Source of the DNA: JAPLVB01 sp964353635
GTDB lineage: Archaea; Aenigmatarchaeota; Aenigmatarchaeia; QMZP01
Length of the DNA: 21,889 nt
Reading direction: 5' to 3'
Assembly: GCA_964353635.1 (NCBI GenBank)
Contig: CAYGVS010000017.1
Location: forward strand, 1-21,889
Shown: positions 13,642-20,035 of the stretch, piece by piece
Position numbering within the stretch: position 1 is the first letter of the stretch
Layout: each line of letters opens with the position of its first letter
Made by a program: the position numbers and the translations under genes
Notes under the pieces: model-generated
The model's input: only the letters and a program-made list of their open reading frames with translations
Database searches by the model: none
What the model was told of the DNA's origin: nothing

Positions 13642-14261
13642 ATGGACGCCAAGATGCTCATTTTCAACAGGTGGGATCTCAGCCAGGTCAAGGTCGAGGA
13701 CCCCGGACTTATCAATTACATAAACCTGACGCCTATTGTCGTGCCCAGGTCTGGAGGCAAGCACGCGACCACTCCCTTCCACAAGAACAAGATGAACATA
13801 GTGGAGAGGTTCATGAACAAGCTCTTCGTACCCGGCCACAGGGGCAAGAAGCACAAGATAACCTCAGGTAAGTGCGTTGGCAACACCATCACGCTTTACA
13901 ATGAGATAAANNNNNNNNNNAGATAAAGAAAGCCTTCGAGATAATAGAGAAGCGCACCAACAGGAACCCTGTCCAGGTGCTTGTGAAGGCCATAGAGAAC
14001 TCGGCCCTCCTTGAAGAGGTCGCGGCCTACAGGATGGGAGGGATAATCGCCAGGCAGGCAGTAGTGGTGGCTCCCCAGAGGCGGCTGGACATGGCCTTAC
14101 GCCACCTCACCCAAGGCATATACAAGAACAAGTTCAAGAACAAGACCCCTCTTGCAGAGGTGATTGCCAACGAGCTTCTGGCAGCCTACAGTGGGGAATC
14201 CAAATCCTTCGCAATCCAGGAGCGAAACCGAATCGAAAAAGAAGCAGAAGGCGCAAGGTAA
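13642..14261 (+). CDS. rps7: Small subunit ribosomal protein uS7 (contains an assembly gap)
   Basis: The gene starts at the ATG at 13642, 1 nt after uS12. Blocks: IFNRWDLSQVKVEDPGLINYINL, VVPRSGGKHATTPFHKNKMNIVERF, then after the gap KKAFEIIEKRTNRNPVQVLVKAIENS, YRMGGIIARQAVVVAPQRR and LAEVIANELLAAY. A run of 10 N at 13911-13920 breaks the frame. The gene organises the head of the 30S subunit. It is not followed by an elongation factor gene as in many str operons. Its last 27 nt are duplicated at 14526-14552. Confidence 0.93.
13911..13920. other. Assembly gap of 10 N inside uS7
   Basis: The bases before (GAGATAAA) and after (AGATAAAG) the gap repeat AGATAAA. Merging the two copies restores an unbroken reading frame with the expected uS7 sequence NEIKKAFEII. 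The gap is probably a contig overlap joined with N rather than missing sequence. Confidence 0.8.
14235..14261. repeat. Direct repeat, left copy (uS7 gene end)
   Basis: The last 27 nt of uS7 match 14526-14552 at 24 of 27 positions (offset 291). The shared core is AAAGAAGCAGAAGG. The copies flank an AT-rich insert. Confidence 0.65.
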
Positions 14262-14281
14262 ACCGGATTTTTCTTGGAAAA

Positions 14282-14488
14282 TCAGACCATATATTCATTA
14301 TCATGTAATAGCTGCTTTTTCAGTTCCAACAAAGTTGGTTCCTTACCCACAGGGTAATTTGGTATGTGCACCAAACCTTTTAGAGCATGTCGTTTGGCTT
14401 CAAGATTATTATCCTTAATACCTCTTATTCTGTAAAAATCCCCCAAAAACTGATATGCTGGTTTTCTTTGCACAAAAAGGCCTTCCAT
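14282..14488 (-). CDS. Hypothetical small protein in an AT-rich insert
   Basis: The product is 68 residues, not recognised. It is basic and helical looking (KEPTLLELKKQLLHDNEYMV at the end), with no membrane segment or motif. The start has a TATA-like CTTTATATTTG about 25 nt upstream on the minus strand, consistent with leaderless expression. It fills most of the 264 nt between the two copies of the uS7 end, so it may be the cargo or relic of a small insertion. It could also be non-coding. Confidence 0.35.
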   Translation of the reverse strand: MEGLFVQRKPAYQFLGDFYRIRGIKDNNLEAKRHALKGLVHIPNYPVGKEPTLLELKKQLLHDNEYMV

Positions 14489-14525
14489 AAAATCTAAATG
14501 ACTATAACAAATATAAAGGATTTCA

Positions 14526-14552
14526 GAGAAAGAAGCAGAAGGGGCAATGTAA
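14526..14552. repeat. Direct repeat, right copy of the uS7 gene end
   Basis: It matches 14235-14261 with three mismatches and includes the stop codon of uS7 in the same relative position. Confidence 0.65.
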
Positions 14553-14574
14553 TTAACAAGAATTTAACAAGAAT

Positions 14575-15000
14575 TCACTGCCTATGCTTCTTTAGGAGCT
14601 TCTTCTCCACATACTCTACAGGAATCAATATAACAAGCACCAGCAATGCAACGGTTGCAGCAGCAAAATAAAGTCCGAATCCCACAGCCACTCCAATAGC
14701 CGCGGTTGTCCATACAAGCGCGGCAGTAGTCAGTCCCGATACCTTATCCGGTCCCCTGAAAACCACAGCAGCTCCCAGGAATCCAATCCCTGATATTACT
14801 CCTGACACAGCCGATGTTATATTCAGGCTTACTGTTGCTACAGTGAAGAGCGCAGAACCAAGGCACACTATGGAAAACGTTTTGAGCCCAGCAGCGCTCT
14901 TATTCAGCTCCCTCTCCAATCCGATAAGCAGCCCGAGCCCGGTGGCTATCAGGAGCTTGATTATGATGTCCGCTTCCATGGCGGATATTTCGAGGACCAT
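14575..15000 (-). CDS. MgtC/SapB-family membrane protein
   Basis: The product is 141 residues (an ATG at 14979 is an alternative start). It has four predicted membrane segments: IIIKLLIATGLGLLIGLERE, TFSIVCLGSALFTVATV, GVISGIGFLGAAVVF and GLTTAALVWTTAAIGVAVGFG running into a fourth hydrophobic stretch. The MgtC signature GLLIGLERE...GLKTF and GIGFLGAA...GLTTAA is present. MgtC proteins are linked to magnesium limitation and membrane energetics; the archaeal role is unknown. Only the MgtC core is present; no C-terminal cytoplasmic domain follows. Confidence 0.88.
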   Translation of the reverse strand: MVLEISAMEADIIIKLLIATGLGLLIGLERELNKSAAGLKTFSIVCLGSALFTVATVSLNITSAVSGVISGIGFLGAAVVFRGPDKVSGLTTAALVWTTAAIGVAVGFGLYFAAATVALLVLVILIPVEYVEKKLLKKHRQ

Positions 15001-15031
15001 GATGATTATTGAAGCAGCGGATTAAATACTT

Positions 15032-17044
15032 TCACTCCCACCTCTTAACAACCGTCGCCCCGTCCTCGTTCTTGTTCCTCTCGAGCTTGTAGAGCACTCC
15101 CTGCACACCCTCGGATATACGCTCGTCATGCGTGATTATGAACACCTGCTCCGCGAAGGAAGGCATCTTCTCCTGCAGGATGTCCACGAACTGGGAGATG
15201 GCATTGCTGTCCAGGTTGTGCGTGGGCTCGTCCAGGATGAGCCAGCACAGGTTGGGTATGAAGGCAAGGGAGAAGGCGATGCGCAATGCAAGGCATGCCA
15301 TTGAGCGCTCGCCCCCAGATGCTATGCCATCCACGCTTATCCAGCCTTCGCTGCCTTTCATCTGGAGGATGTAATCCTTGTCCACTAAAAGCCTGATGCC
15401 TGTGTAGTCCGCATAAGGGTAAAGCTCGCTCCAAATTACGCTCATAATCTGGTTGACTGTCTTGAGGAACTCGTCGCGAAGCTGGTCCTGGGTGGCCTTG
15501 AGGGCCTTTACGAAAGTCTGGAGGGAGTCTATGGCAAGGCCGTCCTTTAGTATCTCCGACCTGTAATCCTCCAGGAGCTTGTTCCTCTGCTTCAGGTCGC
15601 GCAGGATTTCCTCCCTGTCCAATATGCGCTCCCTGATGGAATCGAGCCTCACCTCGAGCCCTCTCTGCTCTGCAAACCTTTCCTGCAGGCTTTGGCGCAG
15701 TTCCTTTGCGTTGGTCTTTGAAAGCTGCGCTCCAACCTGCTCAAGGCGGGACTCTACATCATGCCTTCTGGATTCCTTCTCCTGCAGCCTCTTCTCCCAT
15801 TCAAGGATGAGCCTGGCGTCAGAAGCTGAGTGCACAAGCTTCTCCCTCTCTGAGATGGCCCCCCTCAGATGCTTCTCCAGTGACGTCACATCAGCATTAA
15901 GCGAGGTGATGCTCTGCTGGTAATCATGGAGCCTTATGTCCAGGCCTCTCCTTTCCTGCTTCCTGCACTTTATGAGGTTCTGCTTCTTCTCTTCTGTTAT
16001 GGGGCTGTCGCACACAGGGCAATGAGCGGTCAGCTTTCCCAGGTCCTCAATCGCCCTGTCGGCCATGTCTATCTGGGCATCAATAGTAGCCAGAAGCCTC
16101 TTCTGCTCGTTCAGCAGCTCGCGCTTCTTGTGTATCTCCTGCTCAAGCCTCTTTATATCAGCTTCAGCAGCTCCGATGCGCTTGGCAGGGTCATCCAGTT
16201 CCCTGCCTTTAATATCCTCTCTCTTGTTCTTCAAAGAGGAGGACAGCTCGTTCATCGCGGACTTCACTCCCTGAAGCTCTTTCTCAAGCCTGTTGTTCTC
16301 CAGTTCCAGATTCTCGAAGCCTGACAGGCTCTCAGAGATCCCCTTCTGCTCAGCCTTCAGGATCCCGATGCGCTCCTTCATTGGCCTGGCCTCCTCCTTG
16401 AGGTCCTCTATATCTCCCTGGATGTTCTGGATTCTGTCAGCAAGCATCTCCTTCTCGAGCTGCGCCACCAGCCGCACCTTCTCCTTAATGGTTGACGATA
16501 TCCTGTTGGAAAGGGATACCGAGCTTTCCCTGGCATCCTCGAACCTGTCCACTTTGAGCATCTCGTCTATCTGCTGCATCCTTTGGCCTTTCCCAGCCCG
16601 CAGGAAGGAATCAAGGCCGTTCTGCTCTGAATACACCGCTCTGGAAAACAGCTCATAATCCATGTCAAGTATCTTTTCCACATACTCCGTTACCTTTGCC
16701 GGGCTGACATCAAGAAGCTTTCCGTCCTCCCTTATCTCCGCATCAGTGGTCCCCTTCTCAAGCTGGATAACGCGCCTTATGGAATAGGACTTCCCGTTCG
16801 CCTCGAACTCCAGCTCTATCTCAGCCTTGGCCCTTTTCTGAGGCTTCTTCATGAGCAGGTCGTCTATCACAATCTTCCTGGACTGCAGCGCAGGGAACGT
16901 CCCGTACAATGCAAAAGAAATGGCATCCATTATGGAGGTCTTGCCTGAGCCCATGATGCCGATGATTGCGTTCACTCCCTTGGAGAACTCCAGCTCCGAG
17001 TCCAGATGGGACTTCCAGCCCTTAAGGGAGATGCGTGTAATCAT
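15032..17044 (-). CDS. rad50: Rad50-like SMC-type ATPase (DNA double-strand break repair)
   Basis: The product is 670 residues from the ATG at 17044 (MITRISLKGWKSH, the family start). The frame is open upstream to 17092, but those codons run through a leader hairpin. Walker A GIMGSGKTS is near residue 30, the zinc hook CPVC near 341, the ABC signature SGGERSMACLALRIAFSL near 575 and Walker B WLILDEPTHNLD near 601, followed by a His-containing ITHDERI. Long coiled coils flank the hook. It would dimerise, tether DNA ends and regulate the Mre11 nuclease. At 670 residues it is shorter than many archaeal Rad50s (about 850-900), implying shorter arms. No mre11 gene is adjacent. Confidence 0.92.
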   Translation of the reverse strand: MITRISLKGWKSHLDSELEFSKGVNAIIGIMGSGKTSIMDAISFALYGTFPALQSRKIVIDDLLMKKPQKRAKAEIELEFEANGKSYSIRRVIQLEKGTTDAEIREDGKLLDVSPAKVTEYVEKILDMDYELFSRAVYSEQNGLDSFLRAGKGQRMQQIDEMLKVDRFEDARESSVSLSNRISSTIKEKVRLVAQLEKEMLADRIQNIQGDIEDLKEEARPMKERIGILKAEQKGISESLSGFENLELENNRLEKELQGVKSAMNELSSSLKNKREDIKGRELDDPAKRIGAAEADIKRLEQEIHKKRELLNEQKRLLATIDAQIDMADRAIEDLGKLTAHCPVCDSPITEEKKQNLIKCRKQERRGLDIRLHDYQQSITSLNADVTSLEKHLRGAISEREKLVHSASDARLILEWEKRLQEKESRRHDVESRLEQVGAQLSKTNAKELRQSLQERFAEQRGLEVRLDSIRERILDREEILRDLKQRNKLLEDYRSEILKDGLAIDSLQTFVKALKATQDQLRDEFLKTVNQIMSVIWSELYPYADYTGIRLLVDKDYILQMKGSEGWISVDGIASGGERSMACLALRIAFSLAFIPNLCWLILDEPTHNLDSNAISQFVDILQEKMPSFAEQVFIITHDERISEGVQGVLYKLERNKNEDGATVVKRWE

Positions 17045-17060
17045 AGTCTTTCGCCTTGCT

Positions 17061-17085
17061 ATTGGAAGTCGGCCGGACCGACTTC
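17061..17085 (-). promoter_or_regulatory. Leader hairpin of rad50 (GAAGTCGG/CCGACTTC + CAAT)
   Basis: Arms at 17078-17085 and 17065-17072 (8 bp, 5-nt loop), followed on the sense strand by CAATAG. It ends about 20 nt before the rad50 ATG. Confidence 0.55.
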
Positions 17086-17104
17086 TTGCCACAATAAGAT
17101 TGGT

Positions 17105-17118
17105 GAGAAGTTTTTTAT
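17105..17118 (-). promoter_or_regulatory. rad50 promoter box ATAAAAAACTTCTC
   Basis: The 14-nt minus-strand sequence ATAAAAAACTTCTC is repeated exactly at 17555-17568 before the next gene upstream. The TATA-like half would put rad50 transcription start near 17085-17090, so the hairpin opens the message. Confidence 0.5.
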
Positions 17119-17127
17119 TGGGAGAGG

Positions 17128-17541
17128 TTACCAGCCATTCTCGATTAGCTCGATTATTCTTTGAAAGGCGAATTTTTCATCTTTGCATATATAATATACT
17201 TGACTTGATTGCCTCATGTCGATATGCTTCTCGAATTGGGTATCCCCGGAATAGAAAATCACCCTGAATTCAGGCCTTTTCTTGATTTCTTTATTAAGCA
17301 CATTAAGTTCTGCAATGGAACCGCCATCTTTCTGGATATAGTTGGGATGAGCTAATGCAATTTGGTATTTGTCCAAATCCCTTATTTTGTATGACTCCAC
17401 ATTTTGGTCGTCACCCTCGATTAGCTTCGCGTAAGGGCCGTCAACATAATGGCCTCTTTCTTGGAAATCTACCTTCCAGTCATCTAACAAATCCTTCCAA
17501 ATGGGAATGTCAGCATTCTTGTCTACGATAATTATGTTCAT
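17128..17541 (-). CDS. Hypothetical protein, possibly a degenerate receiver-like (CheY-like) domain
   Basis: The product is 137 residues from the ATG at 17541. The family is not recognised with confidence. The pattern is alternating strand/helix: NIIIVDKNADIPIWKDLL, YQIALAHPNYI, FRVIFYSGDT, QVYYICKDEKFAFQRIIELI. It is reminiscent of a response-regulator receiver fold: an N-terminal acidic strand, a strand with FYSGD at the Ser/Thr position and a strand ending near a Lys (CKDE). The phospho-acceptor Asp is not evident where expected (ALAHPN). No kinase is adjacent. It probably starts leaderless from the box at 17555-17568. Confidence 0.55.
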   Translation of the reverse strand: MNIIIVDKNADIPIWKDLLDDWKVDFQERGHYVDGPYAKLIEGDDQNVESYKIRDLDKYQIALAHPNYIQKDGGSIAELNVLNKEIKKRPEFRVIFYSGDTQFEKHIDMRQSSQVYYICKDEKFAFQRIIELIENGW

Positions 17542-17554
17542 GACTCTAATGGGG

Positions 17555-17568
17555 GAGAAGTTTTTTAT
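17555..17568 (-). promoter_or_regulatory. Promoter box ATAAAAAACTTCTC of the receiver-like gene
   Basis: Identical to the rad50 box. It is centred about 20-25 nt before the ATG at 17541, consistent with a leaderless transcript. Confidence 0.5.
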
Positions 17569-17585
17569 GCGCGAAAATGCAGGAA

Positions 17586-18218
17586 TCAAATCTTTTTTAT
17601 CTTCCCCGGCGTTGGCTCGTAGCACACGCCCTCCTCGAGCAGCTCGTTCACCACGCTCTCTATCTGCGTTTCCGGGGAATTGACCATCTCAAGAATCTTG
17701 GAGTAAGCGATTCCTGACTTCTCGGACTCTATCACTTCTGTGACTTTCTTTTTTAGGCTCGCCCTGTCCTCTTTGGATGAAGATATCTGTGGAGCAGGTC
17801 CTTGCCCCTGCTGCATTCTCTTTGCAGCGGCTATGAGCTCGAGCCTTCTGAGGATTTCCAAGTTGGGATCAGTAATCTTCTTCACAATCTCGGGCATTAT
17901 GTATATCTCAGCGTTGTACTCCCTCACTTTGCCTATCAGGTCAACTAAGTCTCCGACCTGTATCACGTCAAGAGGCTTCACAGTCTTGAATGTCTTGCCG
18001 CGGATTGTGTCACTGGAATCATCAATTGTTATGGAAGCGAAATTCTCATCCTCAGAAACGAACTTGGACACAACAGTGCCCATTATCCTTGCGCGCGAGA
18101 CCTGCAGGCCCGATGGGGTAACGATAAAGCTTGGCTCAAGCCCCTCGTTCTTTACCCATCTGCCGTTGGTTAGGTCTGCCACTCGGATCTTCCTTGCGGT
18201 CATCCTTTCAATAGGCAT
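17586..18218 (-). CDS. OB-fold plus winged-helix protein, RPA32-like
   Basis: The product is 210 residues. The N-terminal OB fold (RKIRVADLTNGRWV, SRARIMGTVVSKFVSED, ASITIDDSSDTIRGKTF, VIQVGDLVDLIGKVREYN, EIYIMPEIVKKI) is followed by a linker with QQGQGPAPQ and a C-terminal winged-helix-like region (LKKKVTEVIESEKSGIAYSKILEMVNSPETQIESVVNELLEEG). This matches the plan of the second RPA subunit, which binds single-stranded DNA and repair or replication partners. The neighbouring rad50 fits a DNA-repair setting. Minus-strand CTTTTATAG near 18240-18250 is a TATA box about 25 nt before the start. An internal ATG at 18203 is possible. Confidence 0.75.
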   Translation of the reverse strand: MPIERMTARKIRVADLTNGRWVKNEGLEPSFIVTPSGLQVSRARIMGTVVSKFVSEDENFASITIDDSSDTIRGKTFKTVKPLDVIQVGDLVDLIGKVREYNAEIYIMPEIVKKITDPNLEILRRLELIAAAKRMQQGQGPAPQISSSKEDRASLKKKVTEVIESEKSGIAYSKILEMVNSPETQIESVVNELLEEGVCYEPTPGKIKKI

Positions 18219-18336
18219 GAGAAGCTTATGGGGAGTAAGCTATAAAAGTGGATATGCAAATATGCGGATTGCAGAATACGGCAGGAGCTGCAATATTTTA
18301 CGAAGTTTGTGATGAGCGTTTATGATTAAGGCATAA

Positions 18337-18348
18337 CTTTATATCTGA
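18337..18348 (+). promoter_or_regulatory. TATA box before the Cys-rich small proteins
   Basis: AACTTTATATCT lies about 50 nt before the TTG start at 18392, giving a predicted short leader that contains GGTGA. Confidence 0.4.
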
Positions 18349-18391
18349 GTTCAGACACATCTTTATCCATAAAAATTTCAACGGTGAAATC

Positions 18392-18535
18392 TTGACTTGC
18401 GATGACTGCGGGAAGAGCGCCTCAATAAAAGGATGCGAAATCCACAATCCTAAAGAATCAAGAATCTGCAAGGACTGCTGCATAGTCAGGATGAAAGGGC
18501 ACAGCTGCAGATGGTTTGACCTCTGCTGGGCCTGA
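18392..18535 (+). CDS. Cys-rich mini-protein (47 residues)
   Basis: No known family. The TTG start at 18392 follows GGTGA by about 4 nt; there is no ATG in this frame before the first cysteines. The product has eight cysteines in 47 residues: TCDDCGK, KGCEIH, ICKDCC, HSCRW and DLCWA, which suggests binding of two zinc ions. The CxxC...ICKDC pattern recurs in the next gene, so the two may be related. A TATA box lies at 18337. It is not a shadow of another gene: the opposite strand shows no family pattern here. Confidence 0.45.
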   Translation: MTCDDCGKSASIKGCEIHNPKESRICKDCCIVRMKGHSCRWFDLCWA

Positions 18536-18543
18536 TTGCTTTT

Positions 18544-18587
18544 GCTTCCGCCGGTTTTTACGGAGGAACAGCCTGCTAGCGGAAGCT
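18544..18587 (+). other. Hairpin between the two Cys-rich genes
   Basis: GCTTCCGC and GCGGAAGC pair perfectly over 8 bp around a 28-nt loop, just before the GGAG of the next gene. It may act in translation or mark a transcript end. Confidence 0.4.
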
Positions 18588-18599
18588 CTGGAGAAGGGC

Positions 18600-18803
18600 A
18601 TGGGATACTGCATTGTGTGCAAGGAAATCGTGAAGGGGAGATATAACCTGAGCGTCCGCGACTCAAAGCATTGTATAGGTATAGACGCGCACATATGCAA
18701 GGACTGCTTCAATCGCTTCCTTTCCAGCCATGCGAATGAGGGGATGTTCAAGGTTTCCAGGTTCCTTGGCTGGGCAAAGAACAAGGACAGAATAAGGGAA
18801 TAA
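18600..18803 (+). CDS. Cys-rich small protein (67 residues)
   Basis: The ATG at 18600 is preceded by GGAG at 18590. The frame is open further upstream, but those codons cross the hairpin. Sequence features: GYCIVCKEIVKGRYNL, KHCIGID, ICKDCFNRFLSS, then a basic tail WAKNKDRIRE. The two CxxC pairs form a likely zinc knuckle or ribbon. The family is not recognised. ICKDC is shared with the preceding mini-protein, and CxxCxxxxxGxY with the zinc protein at 6903. It may bind nucleic acid, but there is no direct evidence. Confidence 0.6.
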   Translation: MGYCIVCKEIVKGRYNLSVRDSKHCIGIDAHICKDCFNRFLSSHANEGMFKVSRFLGWAKNKDRIRE

Positions 18804-18806
18804 TGA

Positions 18807-19232
18807 TTATTGGGTATATTTTTGGAGATATTTCCTAAGCTTCCTAAGGGCATCTTCCTCTGATTCATATTGAATGATTTTCTTTACTCCGGGATTGCCC
18901 CTTGCCATCCTGGAAACCCTGTCATCTTTGTGAAAAATCAGGATTATTCCCGTATTGTTATTCCTTGCTATCTCCAACTCGGTCCCGACTCCAAGGCTCG
19001 GTCTGCCCACATAAGCTATGATCAGCTTCGCGTTAGAAATCATGTCATAATCTTTCTTGTATACTTCCTGCGGGCTTATGTGAGCGTGCTTTATCGGGTC
19101 TGTGTGATGGTGTGGAAGATAAGCTGATAATCCACAATCTTTGCAAACTTCAGCTATATCCTCATAGAATTTCTTTCGCTCGTCGGGTGTTGTGCTTCCG
19201 CTCAACTCACCTGCGATGTAAACATCGAACAT
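18807..19232 (-). CDS. Nucleoside 2-deoxyribosyltransferase-like protein
   Basis: The product is 141 residues. It begins with the family strand FDVYIAGELSGS, has ERKKFYEDIAEVCKDCGLSAYLPHHH, then YDMISNAKLIIAYVGRPSLGVGTELEIARNNNTGIILIF. The GVGTELEIA block matches the conserved GT-x-E-x-(G/I)-A site that holds the catalytic Glu. These enzymes cleave or transfer the N-glycosidic bond of nucleosides or nucleotides; the substrate is unclear. A GGTGAAAG site precedes the start. The gene is convergent with the Cys-rich gene (3 nt between stops). Confidence 0.65.
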   Translation of the reverse strand: MFDVYIAGELSGSTTPDERKKFYEDIAEVCKDCGLSAYLPHHHTDPIKHAHISPQEVYKKDYDMISNAKLIIAYVGRPSLGVGTELEIARNNNTGIILIFHKDDRVSRMARGNPGVKKIIQYESEEDALRKLRKYLQKYTQ

Positions 19233-19257
19233 TCTTTCACCATAAAAATAAAGGATT

Positions 19258-19275
19258 CCGCCAGATGACTGGCGG
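19258..19275 (-). terminator. Hairpin downstream of eS6
   Basis: CCGCCAG, ATGA loop, CTGGCGG (7-bp stem) lies 9 nt after the eS6 stop. It could end the eS6 transcript or start the leader of the next gene. Confidence 0.4.
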
Positions 19276-19283
19276 GAAAAGCC

Positions 19284-19847
19284 TTATTCAGACTTCTCAG
19301 CTGGGTTCTCTGTGTGCTTGTGTGCATGTTCTTCCTTCGGCTTATCAACATGCTTATCTTCTTTTGGTTTCTCAGCGTGAGATTCCTTCGGTTTTTCTGT
19401 GTGCTCCTTTTTCTCTACATGCTCCTTCTTCTCATGCTTCTCTTCTTTTGGAGCAGTTTCCTTGTCTTTCTTCACGCCAAGGCTCTCCTCAATAGACTTC
19501 GTCCCGTACACCACAATCTTCATGTTGACCTGGGAGATGGACGGAGAGATGGTGTTTCCCCTTATGGATTTCCGCTTCCGCCTTCCCTTGGACTTTGGAT
19601 GGAATCCAGGCGGGTGCGAAAGAAGGAGCTTCTTCCTGCCAACGCTCTCGAAGTCCCTTCTCATGGGGAAGCCCTCCTTGTCAGAGCCTCCTGTTATCTC
19701 GAGCTCGAATCCTACAAGCCCCAAATGGCTGCCTGGGGCCTTATCTCCAATCTTCTTTCCTATAAGGCCTGACTGGCTCTGGTCTATCTCCTTCTGGTAA
19801 GCCTTTCGTGACTTTGGGTCTGATATCACAACCTTGAAATTTGCCAT
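19284..19847 (-). CDS. rps6e: Small subunit ribosomal protein eS6 with a charged C-terminal tail
   Basis: The product is 187 residues from the ATG at 19847, preceded by GGAGGTG 8 nt upstream. The core shows family blocks: ANFKVVISDPKSRKAYQKE, GSHLGLVGFELEITGGSDKEGFPMRRDF, KKLLLSHPPGFHPKSKGRRKRKSIRGNTISPSISQVNMKIVVYG. After about residue 128 comes a tail of about 60 residues built of repeated KEEKHEK, KKEHTEKPKE, KEDKHVDKPKEEHAHKH. Archaeal eS6 is usually near 125-135 residues, so the tail is an addition. It is histidine-rich and could bind metal. A long structured leader lies upstream. Confidence 0.95.
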   Translation of the reverse strand: MANFKVVISDPKSRKAYQKEIDQSQSGLIGKKIGDKAPGSHLGLVGFELEITGGSDKEGFPMRRDFESVGRKKLLLSHPPGFHPKSKGRRKRKSIRGNTISPSISQVNMKIVVYGTKSIEESLGVKKDKETAPKEEKHEKKEHVEKKEHTEKPKESHAEKPKEDKHVDKPKEEHAHKHTENPAEKSE

Positions 19848-19884
19848 ATTAAACACCTCCGCCCAGTTCGATATGCGAAAGAGG

Positions 19885-19975
19885 ATGGCGTTGCCACCTT
19901 CAGACGTGGACGGCTAACAGTAGTTAGCTTGAAGGCGGTAATGGATGAACTTTACCCAGACCGCCTTCTGTCCAT
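19885..19975 (-). ncRNA. Structured leader or small RNA upstream of eS6
   Basis: On the minus strand the RNA can fold into a three-way junction. The outer stem is UGGAC/GUCCA (19970-19974 with 19907-19911). Hairpin 1 has a GAAGGCGGU/ACCGCCUUC stem with an inner UGGGU/AUCCA stem. Hairpin 2 is GCUAAC-UACU-GUUAGC (arms 19923-19928 and 19912-19917). A further stem, GGUGGC-AAC-GCCAUC, follows (about 19886-19900) before the eS6 binding site. It is not a tRNA or a recognised family. It could be an autoregulatory leader for eS6 or a separate RNA. TATA-like boxes lie at 19986-19996 and 20009-20020. Confidence 0.5.
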
Positions 19976-20035
19976 CAGCGCTGCCGGGTTATAAGTAAAT
20001 GCCCTGAAGGGTTTAAATGCTTTAGAGCAGGGTGG

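Larger units (their letters stand above)
14262..14574. other. AT-rich insert between uS7 and the MgtC-like gene
   Basis: Base composition drops sharply from the GC-rich uS7 gene. It holds the small minus-strand ORF, the second repeat copy and a short tandem AATTAACAAG/AATTTAACAAG (about 14551-14573). No RNA gene or recombinase is seen. Confidence 0.5.

Noticed and set aside
17045..17092. N-terminal extension of Rad50 to 17092
   Set aside because: The added codons run through a leader hairpin, while MITRISLKGW is the normal family start.
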